This document shows, piece after piece, positions 19,693 through 32,343 of a stretch of DNA of 64,000 bases. Both the position numbers and the translations under genes were made by a program. The notes beneath the pieces are model-generated. The model did no database searches. It was given only the letters and a program-made list of their open reading frames with translations, and was not told the origin of the DNA. The DNA is from Cladobotryum mycophilum (Eukaryota; Ascomycota; Sordariomycetes; Hypocreales; Hypocreaceae): positions 6,572,001 to 6,636,000 of the forward strand of contig CM071589.1 of NCBI GenBank assembly GCA_036429605.1, written 5' to 3'. Position 1 is the stretch's first letter. Every line of letters begins with the position of its first letter.

Positions 19693-22600
19693 GACGGGAT
19701 ATGCCAGTAAGAGATTCACATGTCACCCAGCGGGGAGAGCGTGGGGTGTGTCCTAGCCAGCCAGCTGGCTTTAAAAAAAATTCAATGCGTGAAGGTTGGT
19801 CCCAGGCACTGAGATGGGGAATGCGACCGCGGAGCTTGGTCGTATTTCAAGGATGAGACAAAAGAGGCAGCCTAGCCGTGTCTCATGAGACTAAGCGAAT
19901 GCTATGAGAAGCCGTTTGAAGGCGAAATGCTGGCGAATGTGCGATTGGATAAGGAGGAAAACAACAAATCTCTGATGCCTGTTTGCAATGAGGTGAAGGT
20001 GGTAGATACGCGTATAGCGGGTGCTAGGCTGAGGTGGTGGAGCAGGTAAAACAAAAGGCCCGTATTGTACAGTATGAGGAAGTGCCGGCAGCGAGGGGGG
20101 ATGAATTCCAGGAATCAGCGTTGGATCGTTAACTCAGCCTACCAAAGCTCTGTCCAGCAGAAGGATGCAAGATGCGAAAACGATGGTGAGCGGCGAGAGC
20201 GTGGCAAGGGAGTGGATGATTGAACGAATGAGCGAATGCTTGGCCGAACAGACAAAAGAGTATATACTCGTAGGCCTATTTGCCTTGATGATGGACAATC
20301 GGTCTTGGTCGGGTTGGTGTGTGATATGTGATGAATGTCGGTTGCGCCCTTGCTCCCTCCTGTGCAGCAGTACTGACTGTACTGTTTTTGTGCACGTGTG
20401 TGTGTGTGTGTGTACTTGTGTGCAAGGCTGCGGGATACTAATACTGGTTATTCAGCATAAACATGTAGATGAACAATACAAAGAAATGCCCGTAATGCGT
20501 ACCTGAGGCAGGGATTTATAATGATAGACGAGGTGTGTGACTGCGTGACTGTCACCGGCAAGGAATGTGCCTATGTATGTATGTATGTATGTATGTAGAT
20601 ATGCCGTCTGACTGACTGACTCTCTGTCCGTCTGTATGTATTATGAATAGCAGGATGCAAGAGGAGTTTGTGATGTCAGCAGATGAGCAAAGCAGAACAA
20701 GAATGAGTCTATCTCTCTGTCTGCCTGGCGTGACGTGCACAAGCACAAGCACAAGCACCCCCTAACAGAGTTGGATGTCGATTGGCAAAGGTACGGATTA
20801 GGAATCAAGTCCCGCCCCGGCTGTCGCATCCGCTTGGGTAGAACGAACTGAGGGATTCGTGGATGGATGTTGGGCGTGTGTGCGGCGGATGGGCGGAGTG
20901 TGTGGGAGGGAGTTTTGGTGCAGCAGAGACGGACAAGGTCGACGGGCTGAAAATTGCTGCAAAAGACTTCGGACTTGTGCAATAGTCCGCAAGGAAGGTA
21001 CGGGATACGGCACCCGGATCCGGATATATCTTGATAGGATAATGCTGTAACAGGTATGGATGGGCTAATGCTGCGTAGACTACCTATAACAGCCTACAGG
21101 TATTATACTTGGTAGGTATCGAGATGGCAGCGGATAGACGAGATACAAATAGATTTCCGGGCTGTATTTCGGTGGACCTTGTCCCTTTAATTTGCATCTT
21201 GATTTTTACCCTCTGTTCAGTCAATCATTTTTTGCAATCAACGACTTCTTCCGCAGGCTAACACCTTTTTGTTTGTGCGTGTGTGTGTTTTGGTTTGGTG
21301 CCCATCATCTTGGCGGCGTGCCCATGGCGATGCCATCCAATCCCTCAACTACCTGCGTCCACTGTCTCAGGCAGCTAAATTTTGTCCCCTGCGGCACCTG
21401 CAGGGCGCGCTTTACAACAGTAATGGGGCCCTGGAGAGTGCAAAGTACGAAGTACGAAGTACATGCATCGTCACTGATCGATAATTTCCAGGACAAGCCC
21501 CAAGCCCAAGCCTCAAGGAGCCAAAGCTGCATAAGGGCACAGCCAAGTACAAGTAGCAGACACACACTGACCTTGCGTGGCAGTGCACGCGCGGCTGAGA
21601 TCAGGTTACGACATTGATGACTCAGGTTTCTCGCTCTCGGGTACAGCGCCGAAAAGTAACCGCTTGGAGAAACAGCGCAAGGGGAGGAAAGTATAGCAAC
21701 GTTAAGAAGTGACGTTGTTATTCTCCTTGTTCCCCCAAGGAGCTTTGCAACCAGGCCACGTGGTATTTGTGCGACTTTTGCACATATCCCCAGGGGCATC
21801 ATGGGAATGATCACTAAAAAAGCTCCCGCCATGCTGACCAGGGAATACCCCGATTACATAATCGGAAAGCACGCACACAAAGTCCCTCCCAAACACAAAA
21901 CAATCATCGAGATACCTTGATAAGATGTCGGAAGATGTAGGAACGAAAAACAGAACCTGGGCTACGATGACGATCAAGAAGAAGAAGAAGAAGAAGAAAA
22001 ACGAGCAGCTCGTAAGACGAGACGACTCACGAGACCTATCCCTCTCGCCGTGTCCGGCCGTAGCTTTGCAGCCTTGCGAATTTGAGACTCGCCCGTGACT
22101 CACCAAGACTTTGGAAGGATGATTAAACTCTCGACTCCTTGGCTTGCGTTATTTCAAGCACAGTGAGGATGGATACTAGGGGGAAGGGGCATCTTTGGGC
22201 TAGGATAAGCTCTTGGGCCTCTCCACAAGCAGAAAGTTCCGAATGCATGATGTGCATTGCATTGCATGGCCATAAATTCATGCCCTACCTACTACTACTA
22301 CAAGCAGTTCGACACCCATAAAGGATAATGTACGGATTACATGAAGCAAAGAACTCAACAATGAAAAATGAAGAAAAAAACAAGGTCGCGTGGGTAACAC
22401 AGCGTTACGCCTGAGCGGCCGCCCAATCAGCTCCTCGTTGGTTTGAATAACCCGCGCGGGTACTGGAACGGATTTCGGTTACCAAAGCTTGCCGAACTTC
22501 GGACAAAGCCCACCGAACCCACCACAGCGTTGGAACTCCGCACCCTAGTAGGGCATTCAATGTCCGACTCCATGCCATGGGATGGACTGGTAGGTAGCGC

Positions 22601-24114
22601 TGCTGGCTGGGGGGGCCTCTTGATCAAACGCCTCTCGGAGAGGATAGCCGTATAATATGACGGACTTGACAAAGCTCCGGCAGAGACGCTAAGCTGCCAT
22701 GAGAAATTCTGGATCATAGGGCTGCTACTAGAAGCATCGATTTGCTTCCTCATATGACGTCTCTGCGGCGTCGAGACCCAGAGTCGATGATTGCTTAAGC
22801 GAAATGACGCTAGATTAATGCCTGAGCAGATCCATCAAGAGAAGAAGAAAGAAGATGGAAAAAAGGCTTTCACCCTTGAAGATGACTGAGCAGGTATCTC
22901 TGGTATCTACAGAGTACTCTGTGCCATCCCTGCAACAGCTGGGACTTGACGATAAGGAGCATGCTATAGCCTATAGCAGCTTTAGATTATGTCAGGCGAA
23001 GCATCAGAATTGCATCGCGAACAACAACATGATCACCATATCTACAATTCCAAGACACGGCATTTGCCCAAAGACATGCTGACAGCTTATTCACGAAACA
23101 GGAAACCCTTCAAATTCCAGAACATCAAGGCCGTTCTTCAAAACCGACACGTGAAGATCTTTCATCTACCTACCGCCAAACCGTGTCTCTCGCTTATCCA
23201 CCGCTACCTTGAAAAGCTGTTCCCACCCTCCCTCTCTTCCACGGCTACGTTATCCGAATGATTATTAAAAAATCAAAAACCAAAATAGCCCCCAATTTTA
23301 AGCTTAACGCTATGCCCAACAGCCATGACGATTCATCCTACGCGGCGCGCTCCTCGATGTAACAGCTGCCTAGCGGTAAAACAAAAACAAACAAACAAAC
23401 AAAAAAAAAGCATTAGTTAAATGCGAATACCCAGGAGAGAATGATTACCCGAGCAAATAACTTGTTCGAGGCCAACCTTTGAATAGCGTTCGTTCTGTGG
23501 CGCTGCGGTCCTGTTCCGCCCCCTCCTCAAAATAACCTGTTCCCTTTGCCAGGCTCTCTATTCGTTGAACTAACAAGTTTGCCAAGAGCTCCTTTTCAGT
23601 CGATTTCGATACGAGCTACATTTTGCTTCCATTCCAAGAAACAAATAGCTGCCTTGCCAAGCCCATCAAGCCAGATCTCATTTTCCCCATCGTTTTACTT
23701 GTACCTACTACGACTCTTGACCCTGTCTGATGTAAAGGGGGCCGCGCGTAGACTCCCGTGTTCAAGCCACCATGGCACACACGCTCACACACTCACACAC
23801 ACCATTTGGACAGTTGAACTTGTTCAGCTCAAGGCTGAAGCCAAGACTTGCTTACACCTCACGAGATGCGCAGGAAAATGAAGTGAGGGGGGGAGGATGC
23901 ACAGTTTATATGTCCATCCATCGTGACTTGCGTAGCCTTGCAGAGCACATGTTTAATCTAATACATTCACAACTCTAGAATATGAGCATCGCTTTCCTCA
24001 TTCAATACTTGACTTGACCTCACACACAGATCATTAGAAACATCCTACTCCATACATTCTGTACAAAAGGCACACATTATTATCATCACCATCATCACCA
24101 CAACAACCACAACA
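19693..24114. other. Gene-poor intergenic region with microsatellites
   Basis: About 4.4 kb with no open frame I can support. It contains a TG run near 20396-20412, TATG repeats near 20574-20598, and repeated ACGAAGT units near 21443-21460. The left part is the promoter of the regulator. A long open frame here with AAG/CTT repeats (about 21962-21998) is low complexity. Confidence 0.45.
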
Positions 24115-25293
24115 ATGACCCAACCCACCTCCAAAACCTGGACCTTCTCCCAACGCGGCAACCCCTCAGACGTCCTATCCCTCACCACCCGCCCCATCCC
24201 ATCCCTCCCCCTCCCCTCCCCCTCCCCCGCGACGTCCCCCAGCCCGAAGAATGGCTCCTCATCAAAGTCGCCTTTGCCGGCCTCAACGTCGGCTCCATCT
24301 TCCAGATGACGCTTATCCCCCCATTCCTGCGCAGCAAGACCTGCATCCCCGAGATGGACCTCTCCGGCACCGTCCTCGACGTCTGGCATCCCGACGCACC
24401 TAATCCTGTCTCCTCCTCCTCCTCTGCAGCAAACGCAAACGCAAACACAAACGCAAAAAACCCAAGATTCAAAAAAGGTGACAAAATCATCGCCATGATC
24501 CCCGCCTCCCACTCCCTCTCCACCGGCACCGGCGCCCTAGCCCAGCACATCCTCCTCCCCGCCCGCTATGCAGCCCACAAGCCCCCTCCGCCCCCTTCGC
24601 CGACTCCGCCGGCTGTCTCCTCGCCGGCATGACCGCCCACCAGCAGGTCCTCGAGTCCGGCGCCGCCCCCGGCCACCGCGTCCTCGTAAACGCCGCCTCG
24701 GGCGGCATAGGCACCATGGCCGTGCAGATCCTCCGCCGCGTGGTCGGCGACGGGGGTCACATCGTAGGCATATGCAGCGCCCGCAACGTCGACCTCGTCC
24801 GGTCCCTGGGCGCGGACGAGGTCATAGACTACACGCAGCACACCGACCTACCGGCCCACCTAACCGAGCGCTTCTCCTCCAACCCCTTCAACACCATAAT
24901 CGACACCCTAGGCCATCAGTCCCTCTACCTAAGCTCCCCCGCCTACCTCCTCCCCTCGGGGGTCTACTCCTCCGTAGGCATCAAGCCCCCCAACTTCTCC
25001 GTCCCCAACTTCCTCCGCGCCGTCTGGCAGATGAAGCTCAACGAGTGGTGGCCCGTAAGCACTTGGCTAGGCGGCGCGGGCCGTCTCTGGCACGGCGTCT
25101 CCATGATGCAGCCCACGCTCGAGGACCGCGAGCGCATCGTGGGGATGCTGGGCAGGGGGAAGTCAAAGTCGTGAGGGACAGCATATGGCCGTTTGACAAG
25201 GCAGACGAGGCGTTTGAGAAACTGAGTGGGTTACACGCTAGGGGCAAGATTTTGGTAAAAGTAGATGAGACGATGGGAGATGATGAGTGTTAA
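24115..25293 (+). CDS. Zinc-independent quinone oxidoreductase-like protein (three frameshifts)
   Basis: A medium-chain dehydrogenase/reductase of the NADPH:quinone reductase (zeta-crystallin-like) type. The N-terminal GroES-like part reads PEEWLLIKVAFAGLNVGS and PEMDLSGTVLDV, with no zinc-ligand cysteine. The core has the family signature around LLAGMTAHQQVLESGA, then a nucleotide-binding motif VLVNAASGGIGTMAVQIL and a conserved SLGADEVIDY. The C-terminus reads VRDSIWPFDKADEAFEKL. Three breaks are needed to read this through, at 24204-24228, 24591-24595 and 25155-25159. Each falls in a C or G run, or a C-rich tract, and each is repaired by one base; the corrected length is 393 residues. An Ala-Asn repeat from GCAAAC units (about 24427-24455) sits between domain elements. 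Likely a cytosolic NADPH-dependent reductase of unknown substrate. If the breaks are real, this is a pseudogene. Confidence 0.75.
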
Positions 25294-25809
25294 GAAGATA
25301 TCGAAATAACCCAATTTGGAGGAGACAACAGTAAGGATGACACCAAAAGTAATGTCCATGAACAGTGATACAATGGGCAAAGGGAAGGGTATATAATCCA
25401 AGTGTTAATGAGCAATGTGTCACGACTCTCCTCTCTAGTCAAATAATTAGCATGCAAATTCCATTGGTATAGCAAATAAACATGTATTTCTATTCAAAAT
25501 CATACTAAAAAAGAAACGCTATTCTAGTTCTCAGGAAGCCAAATCGGCCATCACGACTCACGGGGGTATACTCTATCCAGTACCATCAGTCATGATCATC
25601 TCCTTTGCCCGCCCCCATTCCCCATGTGCCCCTTACTCTACTCCATCATAAAGACACGACCTTCTACCTGAACACCTTACCGAGGAGCATAAAGCTCGCT
25701 CGCCAAAAAGAAAGAACACAGACAAGTATGTACTAAAACAACCCAACCTCGGAACCACCCTGTCCAAAACTCTAGTACGAATGCAACGGCTATGAGATCA
25801 GACACTGCC
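25294..25809. other. Convergent 3' intergenic region
   Basis: Between the oxidoreductase stop and the flippase stop. No gene seen. Confidence 0.5.
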
Positions 25810-28800
25810 CTATGGAGCCCTCCCCTTGACTGCTTCAAACGGATTCTCTCGCTCCTCCGCCGGGGGCGTAAAGTTTGGCGGCCTGTAGTCGTCATGACTT
25901 AACCTTACCGACCTCCTTGCCTGCTGCTGCTCATGAAAGCTCACCCTAGGCCCAGGCGAAATAGGACTCCTGCTTCCAGCCCCCATAGCACTAGTGTCAG
26001 GCACAGACAGTCCAGTGGGAGTAGCTTCAACCGGTCGCATGTCCTCCATCTCAATGCAATCATCACCCTCGGTACCTAGGCCCTCAAAATCTTCCCCACG
26101 AGCGCACTCCCGCAAAACCTTCTTCGAGTTTGCGTCCTTTTCGATACGCTGCATCAGGTCCACGTCCGTCGGCCAGAAAACGCGTCGGACGCTCTGTACC
26201 ACAAGCTCCATGATGATTGGCGTCGAAAAGGTAAGCAGTAACGTGGTCCACCACAGAAGTGTGTGGCCGAAGCGGTGAATGAAACCGTCTCGCACAGAAA
26301 CGGAAGAGAGGGCGAGTGTCCAGGCTGAGGATATTGACAGGTTCCATATAAACCACGCTAAGATGGAGAGAAAGAGCCCACCAAAGGGAATGATTGTTTT
26401 GCTATGAAATTCCAGAATCCTATGAGGCATCAGATTAGCTTCGAACAACACAGGTCTATCCAAAAAGGATCCGAGTCAATGGCACTTACAGGATCTTGAA
26501 GTTGGTGAACATAACACCAACGAAAAAGCAAATAGATCCCATCGTAAAAATGTCCCCATCAAAGATGGCCAACCGATACGCTGCCCAAGTAAAGTAGAAA
26601 GTGGTGACGCTAGCAGCAACAGCCATGATGGCCCATCCAAAATACATGGCAAACCCAAAGCCCCGACCCTGTTGACCAAAGGTATACAGCTCAGGAACCG
26701 CAAGCAACGTGCTCGCCTGTAAATCCCTGTCAAATATACCAAGGAGAATCACGGGCAAGGACGTAAAGATGCTGTTCAGCAGCGTCAAACTCCAACTATG
26801 GAAGAGCGACGTGCCAGTGTAGCCAGTGGAGCGTTGAAAATATGCCTGCATCAAATAGAAGAAGATCTCTTTCCAAAACGTCGCCAAGACATACTTGCCG
26901 GTCCGCATGTAATTCCACCGACCGTGCACAAGCAAGAGCTTCTGCAAGAATCGAAACTGTGCGATGGAGTAGTCTGAGATTCTCGCTGCTTGAAGGCCTT
27001 CTCGCCCAGAAATTCCAATCCCCACATGCGAAGCTTGGATCATGGCTATATCATTCGCTCCATCTCCGATAGCGAGGGTCATACTCTTAGGAACGTACCG
27101 CCGTATCGACTTTACAAGGTTGGCCTTTTGCGAGGGGGATGCTCTGCAGCAGATGACTGAGTCAACCCGGATAATGAGGTCGTAGAAAAGTAGTGTGAGC
27201 TGATCATCCGCATCAATGTTAGCCAGTGTTTGTCCATCCACCACCAGCACAGAATGCGGAACCATTCCTCTTCCCACATCGTTCAGCGTCGCAGTCAGAG
27301 AGTCAAACAGAGACCCCTGGTTAAAATCAAGGATATAGAGTTCCGAAAAAGGTTTGCACACACGCGCTGACTGTGCGATATTGATGGCCGTCTCCCTTTT
27401 GTCGCCAGTGAGCATCCACACTTTAATATTCGCCCGTCGAAGCTTATCGATGGTCTCGGGTACACCTTTTTGTAGCCTGTCTTCAATAGCCGTTGCTCCA
27501 GCGAGCTCAAACTGCTCTTCAATCATCTCGCCAGCAGCTTCAATGCGGTCCTGTCGATCAACCAAACTAGTTTCTGCTTCTCGGTATATCTGCTTCCAAT
27601 TCGTATATGTGTCTTCGTCTAGATATCGATAGGCGTAAAGTAAAGTCCGGAGTCCATCGGTCGCAAAATCATCAACATGCTGGAAACACTTTTCGAAAAC
27701 CGCGCCCTCGTCCGCAGCCACCGTCTCGTCAATCCTATTGTCATCGTCATGATCACCCTCAAAGGATGGCACACGACCAAGGCTCATCCGAGGACTTCGT
27801 AACATATCAGCAGATGTCCGAGGAGACGGCATCTCTTCCGTCTGACGCCTCTGCAGCCAGGAGGCAATTCCTTCCGCTTGCGATCGCCTATTAAGCTCTG
27901 CAGAGCGCCTTCCAATGCTTCGCCTCAGACCTTCGAGTCTATCGCTTGACGCCCTCGTCATGGTAAGGCTATTTCGAGGAGAGCTCATGTTAATATGCGT
28001 GCTGATGCGATGAATAGCCTTGTCCTGCTCAAACGTTTTCCGGACACTAGCTCGGCGACTAACGTCCCTGGCCTTTTGCTCAGCTACCTGGCTCAGCCTG
28101 AGACGAGACGTGATTACGTTGTCGGCGCCCTTGCAGAAAAGACAGATGCGGCCATCCGGCATCCTTATGATGATTGACATTCGTTTCCTTTGGCTGTTGA
28201 ACTCAATCACATCTAGCACCTGGTATGTTTCCGTCTGCAGCGTGCCGTCTGCATCCTGAATCTGCAGTTTAATGGATTGAGCCGGCCGGTCAATGACCAT
28301 GAACCCCATGTCCCGAGCCGCTTCGACCAATGCAAGTTCGTCAGGAGACGCGGCCTGATACGTGGTTTCGCCATTATCCCTAACCTCCGGCAGGCACGTA
28401 TGGCAGAGAGCAAGACAAAGCAAAAAATGCTTGGCTTTGCGCGAGAAGGTCGTATTTGGCTTTCGGCGGATGTAGTCGAGAAGATCTTCGGTCTTGAGGG
28501 TATCAATGTTGTCTTGAGGGTTAGCAGAGGATTTCCATTGAGAGACCGAGGTTGTTGAAACCCGGCTCAGAATTCCCGGCCTCTCTAATAGATCACTACC
28601 ATTGATAGTCTCACTACCCTGTTCAACCAGGGCTTCCAGTGTCGTTTGTGGCTGCAACCCTTGCTTTTCCTTCTTCGAGACGGTATGCTCTTCTCTCATC
28701 TTTCCCTTCTGTGCCTGTGCCTCTTTCTGAATATCTAGGTCGTGAAGACAGGCAACACCCGCCACACTCAGCTTACGAAAGCGCATCATGTTTTCCGTCA

Positions 28801-30715
28801 AGGTACCAGTCTTGTCCGAAAACACATGACTGATCTGACCCAGATTCTCCAAGATGCCCGTAGTATTGGCCACCAGAGGGGTATCCGAGACCGGGTCGTA
28901 CATGTCCGGATCGTGTAACAAAAACAGCTGCCCCAGCTTGACAATCTCCAGGCTGATATACAAAGAGAGCGGGATCAGCGTGTTGAACATGATTAGATAG
29001 CCGACAAAGATCTGCTTGAATTGGACGCTTCCGTCGTAGAGGCCTTTGCGAACGAGGTAGAAGGATCTATTTCCCACGTCGTCTTCCCATTGATAGTAGC
29101 CAATGGTCAACCCAATGGCCAATAGGATGACCATGAGGATTTGGATCAGAATCATCATATTGATGGGGGTTTGCATCGCCGGTTTCTTAGTCCGCACGTC
29201 TCTTTGCGCGTTCAAGCGAATTTTGCACTCCTCACCCGAGTTGATAACAAGTCCAATGGCAATTGCGGTATTTCTAAGGGTTGACCCTCGATAAACGATG
29301 TTTCCGAGCGTTAATGGAACGGTCTCGCCATCAACAATAGCCCTGCCGTCGTAGCTATACAAGTCGGTATTGGGGTCCTCGGAGACTACAGTGGCCCGGG
29401 TTGCCCTGAGGCCGTCTATGGTGCCACATCTTTCTGCAAGCAGAGTACAGGCGTGCTTTGGCTTTAGGTTGGTCTCGCCATCAAGAGCCATGGTCTCGAT
29501 GTGGGCAATCCCGTTTGGCCCCGTGGCGTGGAGAAGAATCATGTCCGCGGGGACGGCTTCGTCTCGTTTCAGACGGACGACATCTCCGACCCGCACATCT
29601 TTCCACTGCAGAGGCATCCAGTCCTTGGCCCCACCAAACCCAGCCAGAGCTGCATCTTCGAGCTCCTGAGATGCCGCATCAACGGCTGCTTCCATTTCCG
29701 TCGTTCTCTTCCTATTCAGGCTCGCTAGTCCGGTAATGCGCGGCGGCTCCTTGCCCTCCCGGATACCATGTCTGAAAACTTTGGTCATACTCAAGTTCTC
29801 AGACCTATCGAGCCTATACCGTCTGTTGTCTTGGTATCCTTCACTGGCCATGCTGAAGGCTATGAAGATAGCTAGCGGCGCTATGGTTGTCCATTGGCCA
29901 ACGGTACTCAGGCCGGGAATGGCCTGCAGGATACCCATGACAAGAAAGTAAAAGTTGCCTAGCTTGCTGAACTGGAAGAAAAGCTGCCTAGGCAGGAAAT
30001 CGTAGATTGTATAGCGATTGGAGCGAATGAGATTGCTAATGTAGGGCTTTTTAGTGCGCTCATCGATGAGGCCGTGAGGGCCAGCTTCAGGCGGGTTGAG
30101 TGGGACATGGCGACCATCAGCGCTTGGCGGGAGGGGTTTTCGGCGGAGAATGCCTTCTATCACGATTTTTCGGTATGCCGTTGCGATATATTCGTTGGAA
30201 CCGTCTATCCATAAAGGTTTATGCGCTCGCCGTTTTATCTTGAGTGTTGTCGCAATATTTCGAGCAGATGCAGGGTCCTTGTCTGAAGCTGCCGACATCT
30301 TGGTATCAACCGTGGCCATGCTCACCATGCCGGCCAGCAGGGTCCCCAGCGGTTTCTGTCTCATCACGGCTCCTTCAGACTGCACGTTCTGTCCCTCTTC
30401 GTGATCAATCTGAGTTCCTGCACTTTGATGATATGCCAGCGACCTCCCTGTCGAGGACCGTAATAACCTGTCGACTGGAAGACCGCTGCTTCCGCCAGGA
30501 TCAGTGGGCCACCGTCTCGGGCTCGTCCGTCTTGAGTTAGTGGCCGGAGGAGGTGTGAGTTCATAAGCACGACCAACTGTTACATCTTCGTCCCATTGCG
30601 TGCCCTCATCCAAGTGAACCTGGCCAACGTAATCTTGATGGTCGTTGTCGTTTCTAACACTGCTTCGAGATCGCGACCGAGAAAGCGGAATCTCCGGCGT
30701 GGCGTGATGGGCCAT
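25810..30715 (-). CDS. DNF3: P4-type ATPase, phospholipid flippase of Dnf3 type
   Basis: Exon 1 is 30715-26490 and exon 2 is 26419-25810, with a 70-bp intron (GTAAGT to ATAG) near the 3' end; 1611 residues. The disordered, RS-rich N-terminus is followed by a P4 start, SNRYTIYDFLPRQLFFQF, with the first membrane pair at about 245-295. DGETNLK near residue 410 is the actuator loop; P4 ATPases have DGET. The phosphorylation site is FSDKTGTLTENM near residue 632, and the hinge motif is GDGANDIAMIQ near residue 1218. After KGADN the nucleotide-binding domain carries a long Ser/Arg-rich insertion, as in Dnf3 homologues. Exon 2 supplies the last helices and a cytosolic tail of about 130 residues. 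It moves phospholipids from the outer to the cytosolic leaflet in Golgi, endosomal or plasma membrane, normally with a Cdc50-family partner, which is not in this window. The Dnf3 assignment within P4 ATPases is by overall resemblance. Confidence 0.88.
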
Positions 30716-32343
30716 GTTCCCGTCCGTGTCTCAAGCATCGGAATGACGCGTGAACTGAGACAATATTTGCATAATATCCAGGCACTGAAAGAATGAAATT
30801 GGGGTATGGGATAAAATAGTGTGAGAAATGGTGTTGGGGGGAGGGGGAGGGGGAGGCCGTGAGAATACGGGGAAAAGCTTAAGTTGTTTAATTGGAACCT
30901 TCAAGGATTAATAAAGAAGCAGCCACCATGATGGAGCGAGATGCGCATGACGTCGACAGGCTATTTAAAGCAACCCCATAGTCAGATTTCGATCTGCGGA
31001 GGATCAAGTTTTTGGTGGAAAGGATTTGTGGTATGCGACTATAATAATGGTGGATAAGAGACGAATAGCCCGTGCCGGTGAAGAAAAGGCCAAGCAAGTT
31101 CCTTCCAGACAGTGGCTTGGCTTGGCCTCGTCAGTCCAAGTGCGCAATCTGTGACCCTCAACTTTCAAGTGCGACAGGCTCAGCCCACTGCCACTATCTT
31201 GTTGCCCCGTAACAGCATTGGCATGTACTCGAAACCATCGGCGAGCCCATCAACGTGTCCCTATAACGTGTCTCCTATAATGTCCGCATTAAAGGATTCG
31301 GACCGTAGGATTATGCATTACGCAGTGTAGCATATGAGCCACTTCATTTTCCCACTAACACAAAAGGGTAAGGTCAAGTAAAAGTGACAAGAACAAGGCC
31401 CGCATCAGAGAACAGAGAACACAGCATGCAATGTTATTGTTGTTGTTGTTGTTTAACGCTCAAATTCAGGCCTATCAAAGGGTGTCATATTCATAACCAC
31501 CTTCAACTTCGCCCGGCTACTAAGTAGATAATATGCAGATCCAAACCAAGTCGCTCCAACTCCAAACAGCGACCAAATCTTCGTCATCCCTCTCCTCCGT
31601 TGCTAGTATGTATGACTTTTGTTTCCCTTCCCTTCCCTTCCCTTCCTTTCCCTTTCCACCTCCTGATAGCGTTCATCTTGGTCTCCCGATTGCTCCATTA
31701 ATAATCCAAACGACTTAGTCAAAGCCTCCTGGGCTATCTTGAACTTTCGGACATGAGGCGTGCGGGAACAAAATGATACAAGAATTTCCCTCTTAATCAG
31801 AGTATGCGCATCGTAGAATTAAGTATCCAAGGGATGTGTGTGTTGGCCGGGCACTCCCAAGGATGAATTAAGCATATTGTGGCGGCCAAAAAGAGATAAT
31901 AATGAAACAAAGAAGCAGAAAAGAGATAGACGATCCATCCGAAAAAGAAAACTCGCCACCAAACATATATGGCTATGCGTGCGGTAAAATAAAATAATAG
32001 ACATGACAAAAAAGTCCGCACGCAAAAAGTGTACGATCGCTGTACCGGACATGCATGACCGATGCTGAAGTAAGATATCGTCATGCAGATTCATCATGGC
32101 CACCAAACGGGGTCAGTTGGACTTGTCAAACGATTCAACCGCCGGTGTCAGCATAAATAAATTCAACAGTTGAGATGGCATGAGAGAGAGAGAGATATCC
32201 GTCAAAGAAAAAAGCACGCCAACCCTCCCCACCTTTGGTATCAGTCGCCAAAAAAACGCCTCGTAGTGAATGATCCCAAGTAAAACCCGTTTTACGCCTC
32301 GCTAGAGAGGCAGCAGCTGAAAGCAAAAGGACGCTCCAACAGC
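30716..32343. other. Intergenic, no gene seen
   Basis: Flippase promoter on the left, 3' region of the homeobox gene on the right. It contains a TTG run near 31436-31453 and CCCTT repeats near 31625-31650. Short open frames without features are ignored. Confidence 0.5.

Noticed and set aside
19693..24114. Possible secondary-metabolism backbone gene between the regulator and the oxidoreductase
   Set aside because: No long frame or synthase motif is present on either strand.
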